IMG/VR virus record: IMGVR_UViG_3300042473_001540
Span: 186,001 to 250,000 of that record
Strand: one strand, 5' to 3'
Source of the DNA: a virus
Length of the DNA: 64,000 nucleotides
In this document: positions 1-6,930 of the stretch, in pieces
Layout of the letters: the number at the start of each line of letters is the position of its first letter
How positions within the stretch are numbered: position 1 is the stretch's first letter
The notes under the pieces: model-generated
The model's input: only the letters and a program-made list of their open reading frames with translations
What the model was told of the DNA's origin: nothing
Database searches by the model: none
Translations under genes and position numbers: made by a program

Positions 1-264
1 GAAGAGCTGCTGGAGTATGAGCCCATGGGTGGCGGCGGAACCGACATTTCTGTGGTTATTAGATCACTCAAGGAAATGAATGTTGAGCCCAAGGTATTGA
101 TCATCTTCACAGATCTTGAATCAAGTGAGTTTGGCGAGCCCAATTTCTGTCCCGTTGTTTGGCTTGTCAACAATCCTTGGAACAAGAATATCGTTCCGCC
201 GTTTGGTACCTGGGTGCGGTTCACAAAAGAAGAAGGGGTGGCTGAAACAGGAGATGCAGGCTAG
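1..264 (+). CDS. VWA-like domain protein, C-terminal part (5' end outside window)
   Basis: The frame is open from base 1 (EELLEYEP before the first internal Met), so only the last 87 residues are visible. The segment GGGGTD, then a hydrophobic strand ending in IIFTDLES, then PVVWLV matches the C-terminal half of phage and bacterial VWA-like metallopeptidase-associated proteins (DUF2201 type), where G-G-T-D and T-D contribute to a MIDAS-like metal site. The partner is normally a MoxR-type AAA ATPase, which would lie to the left and cannot be seen. The gene ends at a strong hairpin terminator. Family assignment is by motif only. Confidence 0.6.
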   Translation, partial: EELLEYEPMGGGGTDISVVIRSLKEMNVEPKVLIIFTDLESSEFGEPNFCPVVWLVNNPWNKNIVPPFGTWVRFTKEEGVAETGDAG

Positions 265-275
265 ATAATTGCCTC

Positions 276-305
276 AATAGGCGGAAGTTATTTCCGCCTA
301 TTTTT
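276..305. terminator. Hairpin terminator, 11-bp stem, likely bidirectional
   Basis: AATAGGCGGAA and TTCCGCCTATT form a perfect 11-bp stem around a 5-base loop, followed by a T-run on the plus strand. It terminates the VWA-like gene. The stop codon of the minus-strand homing endonuclease lies in the loop, so the hairpin also forms the end of that gene. Confidence 0.85.
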
Positions 306-1223
306 AGCACTTGCAGACATTTTTCTTTTTGACTCGTCAGAATGTTTGAGACCTTGTCTGCTTTCACTGATTTTCTTTTTTGTCTCATCCGAAAGCTTGC
401 GACCTTTGTTATTTTCGCTGATTTTCCTTTTTGTTTCTTCAGATTGAGTTTTACCCTTTTTAATCTCGCTCATTTTCTGTTTTGACAAATCGCTGTGTTT
501 CTTTCCTTTGAACGGGTTAACCATTCCGTTGGTGTAATTCTGCTTGTTTTTTTGACGTGATTTTTCTTTTACTTCTTCGCTGCGCGGAATGCCACGGAGT
601 TTACTGACCTTGCCCATATTGATTTGGGATAATAAGGCTCTAGTTTGCTCGGATACAATACGACCCTTCAATTTAGCTGCGCGTTTAGCCACTAATTCTA
701 GTGGCTGTTTTTTACCTTTCAAAGCTTCTGATCTTTTTCTATTGGACTCCTCTGAGGGAGTTCTGCCTTTGCTACTTTCTCCTATCTTCTTGCAGGTTTC
801 TGGTGAATGTTTTCTGCCTGTCCTGACTTGTGATACCATCTTTCTGCACTTCTCATATAGAGATGCAGTAACAAAATGTGAATTTGTTCGATAACCTACC
901 ATATAATTCAGTGCATAAATCATTTTAGCTTTCGCTGAGTCAGTAGATACTATATAAATCAATAGTTGATGACATAACAAATGTTCTCTTGCTGTGAGGC
1001 GAACTAAATTCGAAGGGTCATTTGAATTTCCTTCAATCCATCCTCTTGTACCCTTCCGATTACGATGTAAAAAGAAAGAGTCAGGGACTATGTGATGTTG
1101 TTCTGTATACCCAACAAGTTGACGAATTCTTGCTGATTCAATTATACTGTAATACCATTGAGTGTATTTGTTGTCTAAATACGGATGGTTGATAGGCAAA
1201 GATACCCTAGGCAATAATTTCAT
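288..1223 (-). CDS. HNH-type homing endonuclease with NUMOD3 repeats
   Basis: This is a free-standing selfish endonuclease of 311 residues. The N-terminal part carries an HNH-like core (QHHIVP, then NLVRLTAREHLLCHQ). The C-terminal half is a run of NUMOD3-type DNA-binding repeats of the form GRKLSDETKKKISE / GLKHSDESKRKMS. A longer frame opens at 1319, but ATG 1223 is preferred because AAGGAG sits 8 bases upstream of it. The gene is on the strand opposite its neighbours and its 3' end merges into the terminator of the upstream gene, as expected of a mobile gene inserted at an intergenic hairpin. A TAAATA-type late motif lies upstream. Confidence 0.85.
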   Translation of the reverse strand: MKLLPRVSLPINHPYLDNKYTQWYYSIIESARIRQLVGYTEQHHIVPDSFFLHRNRKGTRGWIEGNSNDPSNLVRLTAREHLLCHQLLIYIVSTDSAKAKMIYALNYMVGYRTNSHFVTASLYEKCRKMVSQVRTGRKHSPETCKKIGESSKGRTPSEESNRKRSEALKGKKQPLELVAKRAAKLKGRIVSEQTRALLSQINMGKVSKLRGIPRSEEVKEKSRQKNKQNYTNGMVNPFKGKKHSDLSKQKMSEIKKGKTQSEETKRKISENNKGRKLSDETKKKISESRQGLKHSDESKRKMSASAKNRRK

Positions 1224-1287
1224 GCTGAATGCTCCTTCATAGCGTTTAGAGCGGTCGGAGAGGTTAGAGGCTCGCGGACCGCAATTG

Positions 1288-1295
1288 TATTTAGT
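1288..1295 (-). promoter_or_regulatory. Late-promoter-like motif ACTAAATA
   Basis: Reads ACTAAATA on the minus strand, about 65 bases upstream of the homing endonuclease start. It matches the T4-type late motif seen at other sites in the window. Confidence 0.4.
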
Positions 1296-1302
1296 GTCAA
1301 TT

Positions 1303-1330
1303 TTGACACGTACACACATAATTGTACAAA
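1303..1330 (+). promoter_or_regulatory. Putative sigma70-type promoter
   Basis: TTGACA, 16-bp spacer, TACAAA. The -35 box is one arm of a 7-bp inverted repeat (GTGTCAA / TTGACAC). The -10 ends 7 bases before ATG 1338, so the transcript could be leaderless. Confidence 0.5.
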
Positions 1331-1337
1331 CTCTGCT

Positions 1338-1607
1338 ATGAGCACCAACATATCAACCCAACTTGAAGAACTGGCTGTGGGCATTGTCACCAGAGTCAGT
1401 GAAATGCTGTATGTGGCCAGCAAAGATCTTGAGCCCAGCAAGCGGGAAAAGATCGTAGAGATGATTGAAAACCAACTGCCTACAGTGGTTGTCAACACTC
1501 TCTTCCGAACAGAGGCTCTTCACACACCAAAAGGCATTGATCATCTCAGAGAGAATATCGAAGATTATTCAATGCAGTTCACACAAATGTTCATCAGGAA
1601 CGATTGA
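1338..1607 (+). CDS. Small phage protein of unknown function (89 aa)
   Basis: Not recognised. An 89-residue, largely helical acidic protein with no Cys, membrane segment or signal peptide. It begins MSTNISTQLEELAVG and has a repeated hydrophobic heptad-like pattern through residues 5-60, suggesting a small helical bundle. It lies just after a TTGACA promoter and before a CTTAAATA late motif, so it forms its own short transcription unit. Confidence 0.6.
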   Translation: MSTNISTQLEELAVGIVTRVSEMLYVASKDLEPSKREKIVEMIENQLPTVVVNTLFRTEALHTPKGIDHLRENIEDYSMQFTQMFIRND

Positions 1608-1608
1608 G

Positions 1609-1616
1609 CTTAAATA
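1609..1616 (+). promoter_or_regulatory. Late-promoter-like motif CTTAAATA
   Basis: CTTAAATA directly after the stop of the 1338-1607 gene, upstream of the 1670-1930 and exonuclease genes. Same octamer as at 4559, 23080 and 37409. Confidence 0.5.
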
Positions 1617-1669
1617 GGGGTGTGACCCAACCCCTCACTGTTTGTCTCAAATTTCCACGAGACTGTTCC

Positions 1670-1930
1670 ATGACACTGCTAAGAATAGCAGTACTGGAAA
1701 CTCAAATCACAAACACATATGAAAATGTAGGTTTCCGCAAACAGGAAACAATTTATGACATTGACGTCACCATAGAGTTTAACTCAGTTGGTGACCAAAT
1801 ACATTGGGAATTTACCAATTCCTCCTTGACACAAGTGGCTGGCATGTTATTTTGGCCCCATGAGCAAGAAAACAACAGCTTATTTTTCCATAGACATCGA
1901 AACCGATGGACCCTGTCCAGGACTCAATAG
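1670..1930 (+). CDS. Small protein of unknown function overlapping the exonuclease start
   Basis: Not recognised. From ATG 1670 it gives 86 residues (MTLLRIAVLETQ...), with alternating hydrophobic residues that suggest a beta-rich fold. The last 24 codons overlap the DEDD exonuclease in another frame, which is unusually long for this genome, so its real 3' end or its reality is uncertain. An alternative start at 1604 exists, but no ribosome binding site distinguishes the two. Confidence 0.4.
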   Translation: MTLLRIAVLETQITNTYENVGFRKQETIYDIDVTIEFNSVGDQIHWEFTNSSLTQVAGMLFWPHEQENNSLFFHRHRNRWTLSRTQ

Positions 1931-2438
1931 TATGTTGAGCTTGGGTTGTGTGGCTTTTGATGAACAGGGCAACAATCTTGACACCTACTATGTGAACTTG
2001 AATCTGTTGCCTGAGGCCAAACCAGACCCCAAAACAATGGATTTCTGGGCACAACATCAAAAATATTATGATGAGACGCGAGTGTGGTGTCAAAGCCCAG
2101 AGGAGGCTATGCCCCATTTCAGTCAGTGGGTGGCAAGTTTTCCTGGTAGTCCAGTGGCAGTGTGCATGCCCAGTGGATTTGACTTCACTTGGGTGTATTA
2201 CTATCTCATGCGTTTCACAGGGAAAAGTGTGTTCAGTTTCAGTGTGTTAGACATGAAGACCATGGCCATGTGCATGCTGCGGCTGCCTTACCGTGAGAGT
2301 GTGAAAAGGAATTGGCCACGACATTGGTTTAGCAAGTTGCCGCACACTCACAACGCTCTTGCAGATTCGCTCGAGCAGGCTGAGACCTTCAAACTCATGC
2401 TGAAGGATTTGATGGGAAGTGATGATGAGAAAGCTTGA
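1860..2438 (+). CDS. DEDDh 3'-5' exonuclease (RNase T / epsilon type)
   Basis: Predicted 3'-5' exonuclease of 192 residues. Motif I is the D-I-E-T-D near residues 12-16 (FSIDIETDG). A middle Asp lies in the CMPSGFDFTW region. The C-terminal motif HNALADSLEQA supplies the His and last Asp of the DEDDh class. The start must be ATG 1860 because motif I begins only ten residues later. Phage members act in nucleotide scavenging, RNA trimming or repair; the substrate cannot be read from sequence. It heads a translationally coupled cluster with three paralogous genes downstream. Confidence 0.85.
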   Translation: MSKKTTAYFSIDIETDGPCPGLNSMLSLGCVAFDEQGNNLDTYYVNLNLLPEAKPDPKTMDFWAQHQKYYDETRVWCQSPEEAMPHFSQWVASFPGSPVAVCMPSGFDFTWVYYYLMRFTGKSVFSFSVLDMKTMAMCMLRLPYRESVKRNWPRHWFSKLPHTHNALADSLEQAETFKLMLKDLMGSDDEKA

Positions 2439-2721
2439 CCGATGGCAGTGCATTGATGCTGGTGGGCACTGGCGCTACCCATTAGCCGACAATTTCCTCA
2501 ACCATCATTTGGAGAACATTTTCCACCAGTATGGTGGTCGCAAAGGGTGGCTACAACACTATTTTCCTGAACTTTGGTGTTGGCTAGAGTTGAATGTGCC
2601 GCATTATGAGTGGGATATAGGCTACAAGATACCTTTTGAAACCCTTGATTTGTTGCTGGTCTATAATGTGAGACCTCTGTTTGAAGCTGCCTGGGAGGAT
2701 CAGATCCTTGACACCGTTTGA
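2422..2721 (+). CDS. Unknown protein, member 1 of a three-gene paralogous set
   Basis: About 99 residues, unknown function. It shares with the next two genes the order basic/aromatic N-terminus, PLA(D/N)N..., a helix ending FPELWCWLELN, then a C-terminal helix with EAAW. GTG 2419, ATG 2422 and ATG 2425 are adjacent; ATG is chosen. It overlaps the exonuclease end by 17 bases, which suggests coupled translation. Confidence 0.65.
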   Translation: MMRKLDRWQCIDAGGHWRYPLADNFLNHHLENIFHQYGGRKGWLQHYFPELWCWLELNVPHYEWDIGYKIPFETLDLLLVYNVRPLFEAAWEDQILDTV

Positions 2722-3013
2722 CTACAACCCCCCTTATAGTCGAGGAGATGGTGTGTTTGTGTATCCATTGGCTAACAATCTCACCAAACATGAAAAAGTC
2801 CTGGCTACAAGGAACGCACACTCAAGACTTCTGTTGTTTCAAGAAAATTTCCCTGATCTCTATACCTGGTGTATCTTGAATTTAGATGGTGAAGAGTGGG
2901 ACTTAGTGACTGCCTGGGACACAAGCACCAATTGGCAATTTGAGCTGCTGTTGGGAGAAAGGGCCTTTGAGAGATTTCAAGCTGCTTGGGGAGAAGATGA
3001 TGAGGCAGCTTGA
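2708..3013 (+). CDS. Unknown protein, member 2 of a three-gene paralogous set (TTG start)
   Basis: About 101 residues. It shares VYPLANN and FPDLYTWCILN with its neighbours. No ATG exists where the paralogs start: the base aligned with their ATG is ATC. GGAGG lies 10 bases before TTG 2708, so TTG is the likely start. It ends in an acidic tail overlapping the next gene by 17 bases. The three copies look like a tandem duplication that has diverged strongly. Confidence 0.6.
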   Translation: MTPFDYNPPYSRGDGVFVYPLANNLTKHEKVLATRNAHSRLLLFQENFPDLYTWCILNLDGEEWDLVTAWDTSTNWQFELLLGERAFERFQAAWGEDDEAA

Positions 3014-3311
3014 TCCCATTCGTGCCACTCGGCGTTTTGCCAATGGTTTTTTCTATACTCTCTCTGATGATCTTGATGAGAATGAAACAACACAAGTTAC
3101 TAAAGATGAAACTGAGAGAATGCGGTTTTTCCAGACACATTGGCCTGATCTCTACACCTGGCTGATGTTGAACAGTAATGAGGAACACTTGAGTTTGTAT
3201 TACAGAGGGATCTATCCCAATGTGAGTTTTATATTGGCAATCTATTTTGATGATGCACTCTATTTCAACAGTGCATTCAGGAATCGAATAGAGTTTGTAG
3301 ATATACTATAA
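2997..3311 (+). CDS. Unknown protein, member 3 of a three-gene paralogous set
   Basis: About 104 residues, unknown function. It starts MMRQLDPI, like member 1 (MMRKLDRW), and carries WPDLYTWLMLN. The C-terminal third differs from the other two. GGGGAGAAG precedes the double ATG at 2997/3000. It closes the exonuclease-led cluster; more than 500 bases without a convincing gene follow. Confidence 0.65.
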   Translation: MMRQLDPIRATRRFANGFFYTLSDDLDENETTQVTKDETERMRFFQTHWPDLYTWLMLNSNEEHLSLYYRGIYPNVSFILAIYFDDALYFNSAFRNRIEFVDIL

Positions 3312-3852
3312 ACACCTGATTATACAATTGGGTATTTCCTGGTTGGCTCAGAGAACATACTCTCCCTGAGCAAGTCAGGGAGATAAAAGCTTTCCCGGCA
3401 GTACGCAGAGACTGGGTTTTGATGCTGTATGTCTACAGAAGTGGTTACTCGGTACTTCTTGATCCTTGGGGATCCACATCCTATCTCGAACAAAAATTGT
3501 TCAGTAGCGGCAAAAAACTGGAGGAGACCCAATCAACCTCCAGTTTTCCTGATCGTTGTCAATGCACAGACAGAGCGATCCATTTGAACACAGTGCCTCA
3601 CACTGCGAAGATGATTTGAGCCTATTCTGTGACTGGGCTTGTTATTCCGGGTTCGCGCTGGAGAGTTTCTTTGCATAACAGACAGCGGTGCTTCCCGGTC
3701 CGGTGGGCAGAGTTCCACCGACTTGTTTGCGTTCCTGACAGGTCACCTGTCCCTTCCGCCAGCGGATGCCATTTACCGCCATATCAATACTGCTGTTGCT
3801 CATATGTTAAGCTCCAAGGCGCATTCATGCTATCAAAATCACCAACTTTTCT
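3312..3852. other. About 540 bases without a convincing gene
   Basis: Short frames exist on both strands, but none has a ribosome binding site, a recognisable domain or the composition of its neighbours. The stretch holds one strong hairpin (3514-3547) and ends at the promoter for the membrane-protein pair. It may hold a non-coding RNA or a decayed gene. One frame ends in FLLTW at 3865, reminiscent of the small LTW paralogs found elsewhere, but nothing upstream in that frame resembles the family. Confidence 0.5.
3514..3547. terminator. Hairpin, 11-bp perfect stem, probable terminator
   Basis: AAAACTGGAGG pairs with CCTCCAGTTTT around a 12-base loop. The A-run on one side and T-run on the other would allow termination in either direction. 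Confidence 0.65.
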
Positions 3853-3879
3853 GTTGACTTGGTAGGAGAGTGTTATATT
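3853..3879 (+). promoter_or_regulatory. Putative sigma70-type promoter
   Basis: TTGACT, 15-bp spacer, TATATT, upstream of the TTG-started membrane protein at 3906. Confidence 0.5.
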
Positions 3880-3905
3880 GTTGAGTCAATGAGAAAGGAC
3901 TCCAA

Positions 3906-4265
3906 TTGAATATAGTGGCCTTATTTTTGTCAGTGTTCTTTTGGTCACAAGTGGCTATAATGGCCATTTGTGTGGGCCTCATGCTTCCCCTGATAATTTG
4001 GTATGAGTGGCGCAAGGGCAACGATCTCACATATGAACAGTTTTTCAAACTGTTGATTTTGTTCTCTGCAATGGGCGCCACCGGACTTGGGTTGGTATTG
4101 TTGGCGCTTATCTTGTGGAAATTTCCACCAGACAGTGTGGAATTGTTGGGCCAATATCAACCCAACAGCATTTACGAGCCAGTTGGCTCTCAAACCCTTA
4201 TGCTGCCAGGCAGCCGGAGTGCCAAAACAATGCGAGCATTGCTTAGCTCAAGTGAGGATTCTTGA
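3906..4265 (+). CDS. Two-helix membrane protein with SRSAKT C-terminal motif, copy 1
   Basis: 119 residues. Two strong membrane segments (about residues 4-32 and 46-72) are separated by a short charged loop with EWRKGNDL. A soluble tail follows, ending GSRSAKTMRALLSSSEDS. The TTG start at 3906 is supported by AAAGGA 7 bases upstream and the lack of an ATG. The next gene encodes a shorter protein with the same plan and C-terminal motif, so the two are paralogs. Function unknown; phage inner-membrane proteins of this size are often early host-takeover or exclusion factors, which is only inference here. Confidence 0.7.
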   Translation: MNIVALFLSVFFWSQVAIMAICVGLMLPLIIWYEWRKGNDLTYEQFFKLLILFSAMGATGLGLVLLALILWKFPPDSVELLGQYQPNSIYEPVGSQTLMLPGSRSAKTMRALLSSSEDS

Positions 4266-4267
4266 AC

Positions 4268-4558
4268 ATGGACGCAGTTATTTTTTGGATAGTAATGTAT
4301 TTTGGAACAGGTTTCTTAGTTGGAGTGATAGGTGGAGCTGTTTCAATTTGGGAAAAATGGCGGCAAGGCGATGATGTACTGCTATGCGATCTCTTTGATC
4401 TCGTTGGGGCAATGATGGTATGCTTGTTCGTATGGCCGGCCGTAATCTGGATGGTGATTGTAGACGTCACAAAAAGCAAGTTCAAAATCAACAAAAACAG
4501 CGTTGTGCTCAAAGGTAGCAGGAGTGCCAAAACCTATCGAGCATTGACTGAGGAATAG
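4268..4558 (+). CDS. Two-helix membrane protein with SRSAKT C-terminal motif, copy 2
   Basis: 96 residues. Membrane segments lie at about residues 3-26 and 40-63, with the loop EKWRQGDDV matching EWRKGNDL in the gene before it. The C-terminus is LKGSRSAKTYRALTEE. GAGGA sits 9 bases before ATG 4268, and the stop of copy 1 lies between. The conserved positively charged tail, probably cytoplasmic, suggests a binding site for a soluble partner. Confidence 0.7.
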   Translation: MDAVIFWIVMYFGTGFLVGVIGGAVSIWEKWRQGDDVLLCDLFDLVGAMMVCLFVWPAVIWMVIVDVTKSKFKINKNSVVLKGSRSAKTYRALTEE

Positions 4559-4566
4559 CTTAAATA
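4559..4566 (+). promoter_or_regulatory. Late-promoter-like motif CTTAAATA
   Basis: Directly follows the TAG stop of the membrane protein. It ends 4 bases before ATG 4571, so a transcript from it would be nearly leaderless. Confidence 0.5.
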
Positions 4567-4570
4567 TCTC

Positions 4571-5170
4571 ATGAAGATAAATGAGATCACACAACGCATA
4601 GTTTGGCACAGCAGCCATGTTCCTGATATTCAAGAGTTTAGGTTTTTAACACATCTTGGAACCTGGGCTGCTGCTGTTGAACGTGCGTTGCAAAAAGATT
4701 TTTATACCGACATGCTCATGGCCGATCTGGGCCCAAAAACCTACATGTATCAAGTCAACATAGATGCCTGTGAGCGAGGCATTAGAATCAAGGACGATCC
4801 TGATTATGGTGATCCCTGGGATCACATTGCCTACAACTGGGATCGCATGCCAACGGAAATACAAACCAACATATCAAAAGATGCTCCTTATCATGAGCTG
4901 GCAGAAAAGCTTCCTGATATGTTCAAAAGCCTAGGCATTGACTATCTTTGGTACTACAACCGAATTGAAAGTCCACGCAGCAAAAGCTATATTGCACTCA
5001 ACCCCAAATGTTTCAAAATAATAGACATTCATGCATACGCTCCGCGCGAGCTACTTTTAGCTGATCCGAGAGTGATTGATTTACAGGTAAGGCGCGGAAT
5101 GTGGGCCAAATCAACAGCTCAGAAAATCAAAAGCATCCTTCGAGCCCGAGACCCAAACATCAAATTTTAG
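4571..5170 (+). CDS. Possible ADP-ribosyltransferase-like (ART-PolyVal type) protein
   Basis: 199 residues. The N-terminal part WHSSHVPDIQEFRFLTHLGT...AA follows the pattern H-x-S/T...F...H-x-G-T..A, and the C-terminal part has IDYLWYYNRIESPRSKSYIA followed by LNP. That combination (Y-x-N-x-x-E-x-x-x-S-x-S-Y-I, then N-P) is typical of the phage and polyvalent-protein ART-like domain. If correct it would transfer ADP-ribose to a host target, but I cannot confirm the catalytic triad, and a structural non-enzymatic role is possible. It is the only full-length gene behind the late-type motif. Confidence 0.4.
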   Translation: MKINEITQRIVWHSSHVPDIQEFRFLTHLGTWAAAVERALQKDFYTDMLMADLGPKTYMYQVNIDACERGIRIKDDPDYGDPWDHIAYNWDRMPTEIQTNISKDAPYHELAEKLPDMFKSLGIDYLWYYNRIESPRSKSYIALNPKCFKIIDIHAYAPRELLLADPRVIDLQVRRGMWAKSTAQKIKSILRARDPNIKF

Positions 5171-5171
5171 G

Positions 5172-5199
5172 TTGACTCTAGTGTAAACTTTGTTACTGT
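5172..5199 (+). promoter_or_regulatory. Putative sigma70-type promoter overlapping an inverted repeat
   Basis: TTGACT, 16-bp spacer, TACTGT. The -10 lies in the palindrome GTTACT-gt-AGTAAC (5192-5205). Confidence 0.5.
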
Positions 5200-5217
5200 A
5201 GTAACAGTAACAGTAAC
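5200..5217 (+). repeat. Three tandem AGTAAC hexamers
   Basis: AGTAAC is repeated three times immediately after the -10 of the promoter, and the first unit also pairs with GTTACT upstream. It could be an operator or simply slippage; nothing else in the window matches it. Confidence 0.7.
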
Positions 5218-5230
5218 AGGAACATTTCAC

Positions 5231-5416
5231 ATGTTTGACCATAAGCAACAAGTTTTAGCTGCACTCGAGGCAGCACGAGCGAGAATTGATTCAGAGGATT
5301 GGCATGGAGAATGTGTATGCCTTCACAGGACACTAGGACGATGCCCTTGCCATGAGGATCATCAAACTCTGTTGATTCAGTTGGAAGCTGCCATCAAAAC
5401 CATGCAAACTGTTTGA
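5231..5416 (+). CDS. Small Cys/His-containing protein, unknown (61 aa)
   Basis: 61 residues with a helical N-terminus and a central CVCLHRTLGRCPCHEDH segment. Four Cys and two His within 17 residues would suit a single zinc-binding knuckle. It starts at ATG 5231 with AGGAA 8 bases before and lies 12 bases ahead of the nucleotidyltransferase gene. Function unknown. Confidence 0.6.
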   Translation: MFDHKQQVLAALEAARARIDSEDWHGECVCLHRTLGRCPCHEDHQTLLIQLEAAIKTMQTV

Positions 5417-5428
5417 CAGGAGACTGGG

Positions 5429-6316
5429 ATGCTGCTGCACACATTAGTTGACCGAAAACTCATACACCCGCCCAAGTGGTTGCCCGACAACACTCAATTT
5501 CTGGGCTATGCTGGTAGTGCTGCCTATGGTGTCAGCAACGACACGAGTGACATGGACTGCTTTGGCTTCTGCATCCCGCCCCGTGAGATTGTGTTCCCCT
5601 TCACCGACGGCGGCAGGGTGTATGGCTTTGGCACACAGGAACAGCGGTTTCGAGTGTGGAGCGAGCATCACATTCAGCTGCCGGATCAACGGAAAGAGTT
5701 GGACTTTTCTATTTATAATATCGTTGATTTTATGCAACTGGCGATGGAAAATAATCCAAATGTTTTGGACGTTCTCTTTCTTCCCCGCCGCTGCATTCTC
5801 CACAGCACCAAAATCGCAGAGCATGTGAGAGAGCATAGGAAAGAGTTCCTCCACAAAGGAGCTATGGGAAAACTTCGGGGATACGCATTTTCACAAATTT
5901 CAAAAATTCGCAACAAAACCAACAGCAGCAATCCCAAAAGAGCTGCCACTATTGCTGAACACGGATGGGATCTGAAGTTTGGAGTGCATGTAGTGAGGCT
6001 CATGCTGCAATGCGAGCAGATCCTGGTAGAGCATGACCTTGACATTGAGCGCAACAGCGAGGTGCTCAAGAGCATTCGGCGAGGTGAGTGGACACTAGAG
6101 CAGCTGGACAGTTGGTTTGATGTCAAGGAAAAATCTCTAGAGACACTACATGCCAACAGCACGTTGCGAGATAAGCCAGATGAGAAGAGGATCAAACATC
6201 TACTTCTTGACTGTTTGTCAATGCACTATGGCCCTCTCACCACCGGTGTCAAGCGAGAAACTGGTGTTGATCAACTGGTAAATGAGCTGCAAACTGTGCT
6301 GGATAGATATCGATAA
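5429..6316 (+). CDS. Nucleotidyltransferase of the DNA polymerase beta superfamily
   Basis: 295 residues. The N-terminal catalytic motif is GSAAYGVSNDTSDMDCFGF (about residues 30-48), which fits G-S-x-x-Y-G-x(5)-S-D-x-D of the predicted nucleotidyltransferases widespread in large phages (COG3541 type). The helical C-terminal half includes the typical KFGVHVVRLM segment. It would transfer a nucleotide to RNA, protein or a small molecule; the substrate is unknown. CAGGAG lies 9 bases before ATG 5429. Whether it belongs with the RNA-repair genes elsewhere in the window is open. Confidence 0.8.
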   Translation: MLLHTLVDRKLIHPPKWLPDNTQFLGYAGSAAYGVSNDTSDMDCFGFCIPPREIVFPFTDGGRVYGFGTQEQRFRVWSEHHIQLPDQRKELDFSIYNIVDFMQLAMENNPNVLDVLFLPRRCILHSTKIAEHVREHRKEFLHKGAMGKLRGYAFSQISKIRNKTNSSNPKRAATIAEHGWDLKFGVHVVRLMLQCEQILVEHDLDIERNSEVLKSIRRGEWTLEQLDSWFDVKEKSLETLHANSTLRDKPDEKRIKHLLLDCLSMHYGPLTTGVKRETGVDQLVNELQTVLDRYR

Positions 6317-6324
6317 GGTCTAGG

Positions 6325-6352
6325 TTGACAAGATCGTCAACCGTGCTATATT
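6325..6352 (+). promoter_or_regulatory. Early sigma70-type promoter
   Basis: TTGACA, 16-bp spacer, TATATT with TGC just before the -10. It drives the 6377-8413 run of genes. Confidence 0.8.
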
Positions 6353-6376
6353 CCCTACACAAAAAAGGAGCCACAC

Positions 6377-6721
6377 ATGAGTTACCTCCGTAAGCGTATG
6401 ATGGAGCAAACCGAACTTTTGCGCACTGTGGACTTCAGCACAGTAGCTAATTACCAGGTGATGAAACGAGTGTATCACCAGCTGGTGAGCCAGCACCATT
6501 TCCCAGGCGATCTAGCCGCCGAAATCTCCGCTAGCATGCAGATCAATGTAAGTGATGCTGCACTACTTGATGAGGAGTTCATCACAGCCATCATCACCAG
6601 CACATGTGTGGCAGCGAGCCGACTGTATCGCCAACTGGAGATTGATTTTGGAGTCAATCGTGCCAACGTGATGCTGACGAGCCTCACCGGTCAGTTCAGC
6701 ATCACTTACGACGTGCCATGA
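6377..6721 (+). CDS. Unknown phage protein (114 aa)
   Basis: Not recognised. A 114-residue, mainly helical soluble protein starting MSYLRKRMMEQ, with AAAGGAG 8 bases before the ATG. First gene of an operon: its stop overlaps the next start as ATGA. Confidence 0.65.
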   Translation: MSYLRKRMMEQTELLRTVDFSTVANYQVMKRVYHQLVSQHHFPGDLAAEISASMQINVSDAALLDEEFITAIITSTCVAASRLYRQLEIDFGVNRANVMLTSLTGQFSITYDVP

Positions 6722-6927
6722 TCCTTGACGTTGCCATGCTGGTGATTGCAGCTGGCTTTTGGTACACAGGCTACCTTCTGTGGACCATGAGGCAGGGGTT
6801 CAAAGCGTCAGCAAGCTTGGCTCTGCTATGTGGGTTTTTCAGCTTCTTGGCCTTTTGGGCAGTGGTTGAGTGGTTGCCGTTGGCAGCGGGCCTGTTTTGT
6901 CTATTCACTCTAGTCATGTTGAGTTGA
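6718..6927 (+). CDS. Small membrane protein (69 aa)
   Basis: 69 residues, almost wholly hydrophobic, with three predicted membrane segments (about 3-20, 28-46, 48-67). The start overlaps the preceding stop by 4 bases. No family recognised; position suggests co-expression with its two neighbours. Confidence 0.7.
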   Translation: MILDVAMLVIAAGFWYTGYLLWTMRQGFKASASLALLCGFFSFLAFWAVVEWLPLAAGLFCLFTLVMLS

Positions 6928-6930
6928 GCC

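Noticed and set aside
1224-1300. Possible tRNA or structured RNA upstream of the 1338 gene
   Set aside because: A CGGTC/GACCG pairing exists, but there is no T-loop consensus, acceptor pairing or anticodon arm.
3629-3865. Frame ending in FLLTW just before the 3906 gene
   Set aside because: Only the last five residues resemble the LTW family; nothing upstream fits in any frame, and the same bases form the -35 of a promoter. Chance is the simpler explanation.
5200-5217. AGTAAC hexamers as a replication iteron
   Set aside because: Only three copies with no AT-rich unwinding region or further repeats nearby; more consistent with an operator or slippage.
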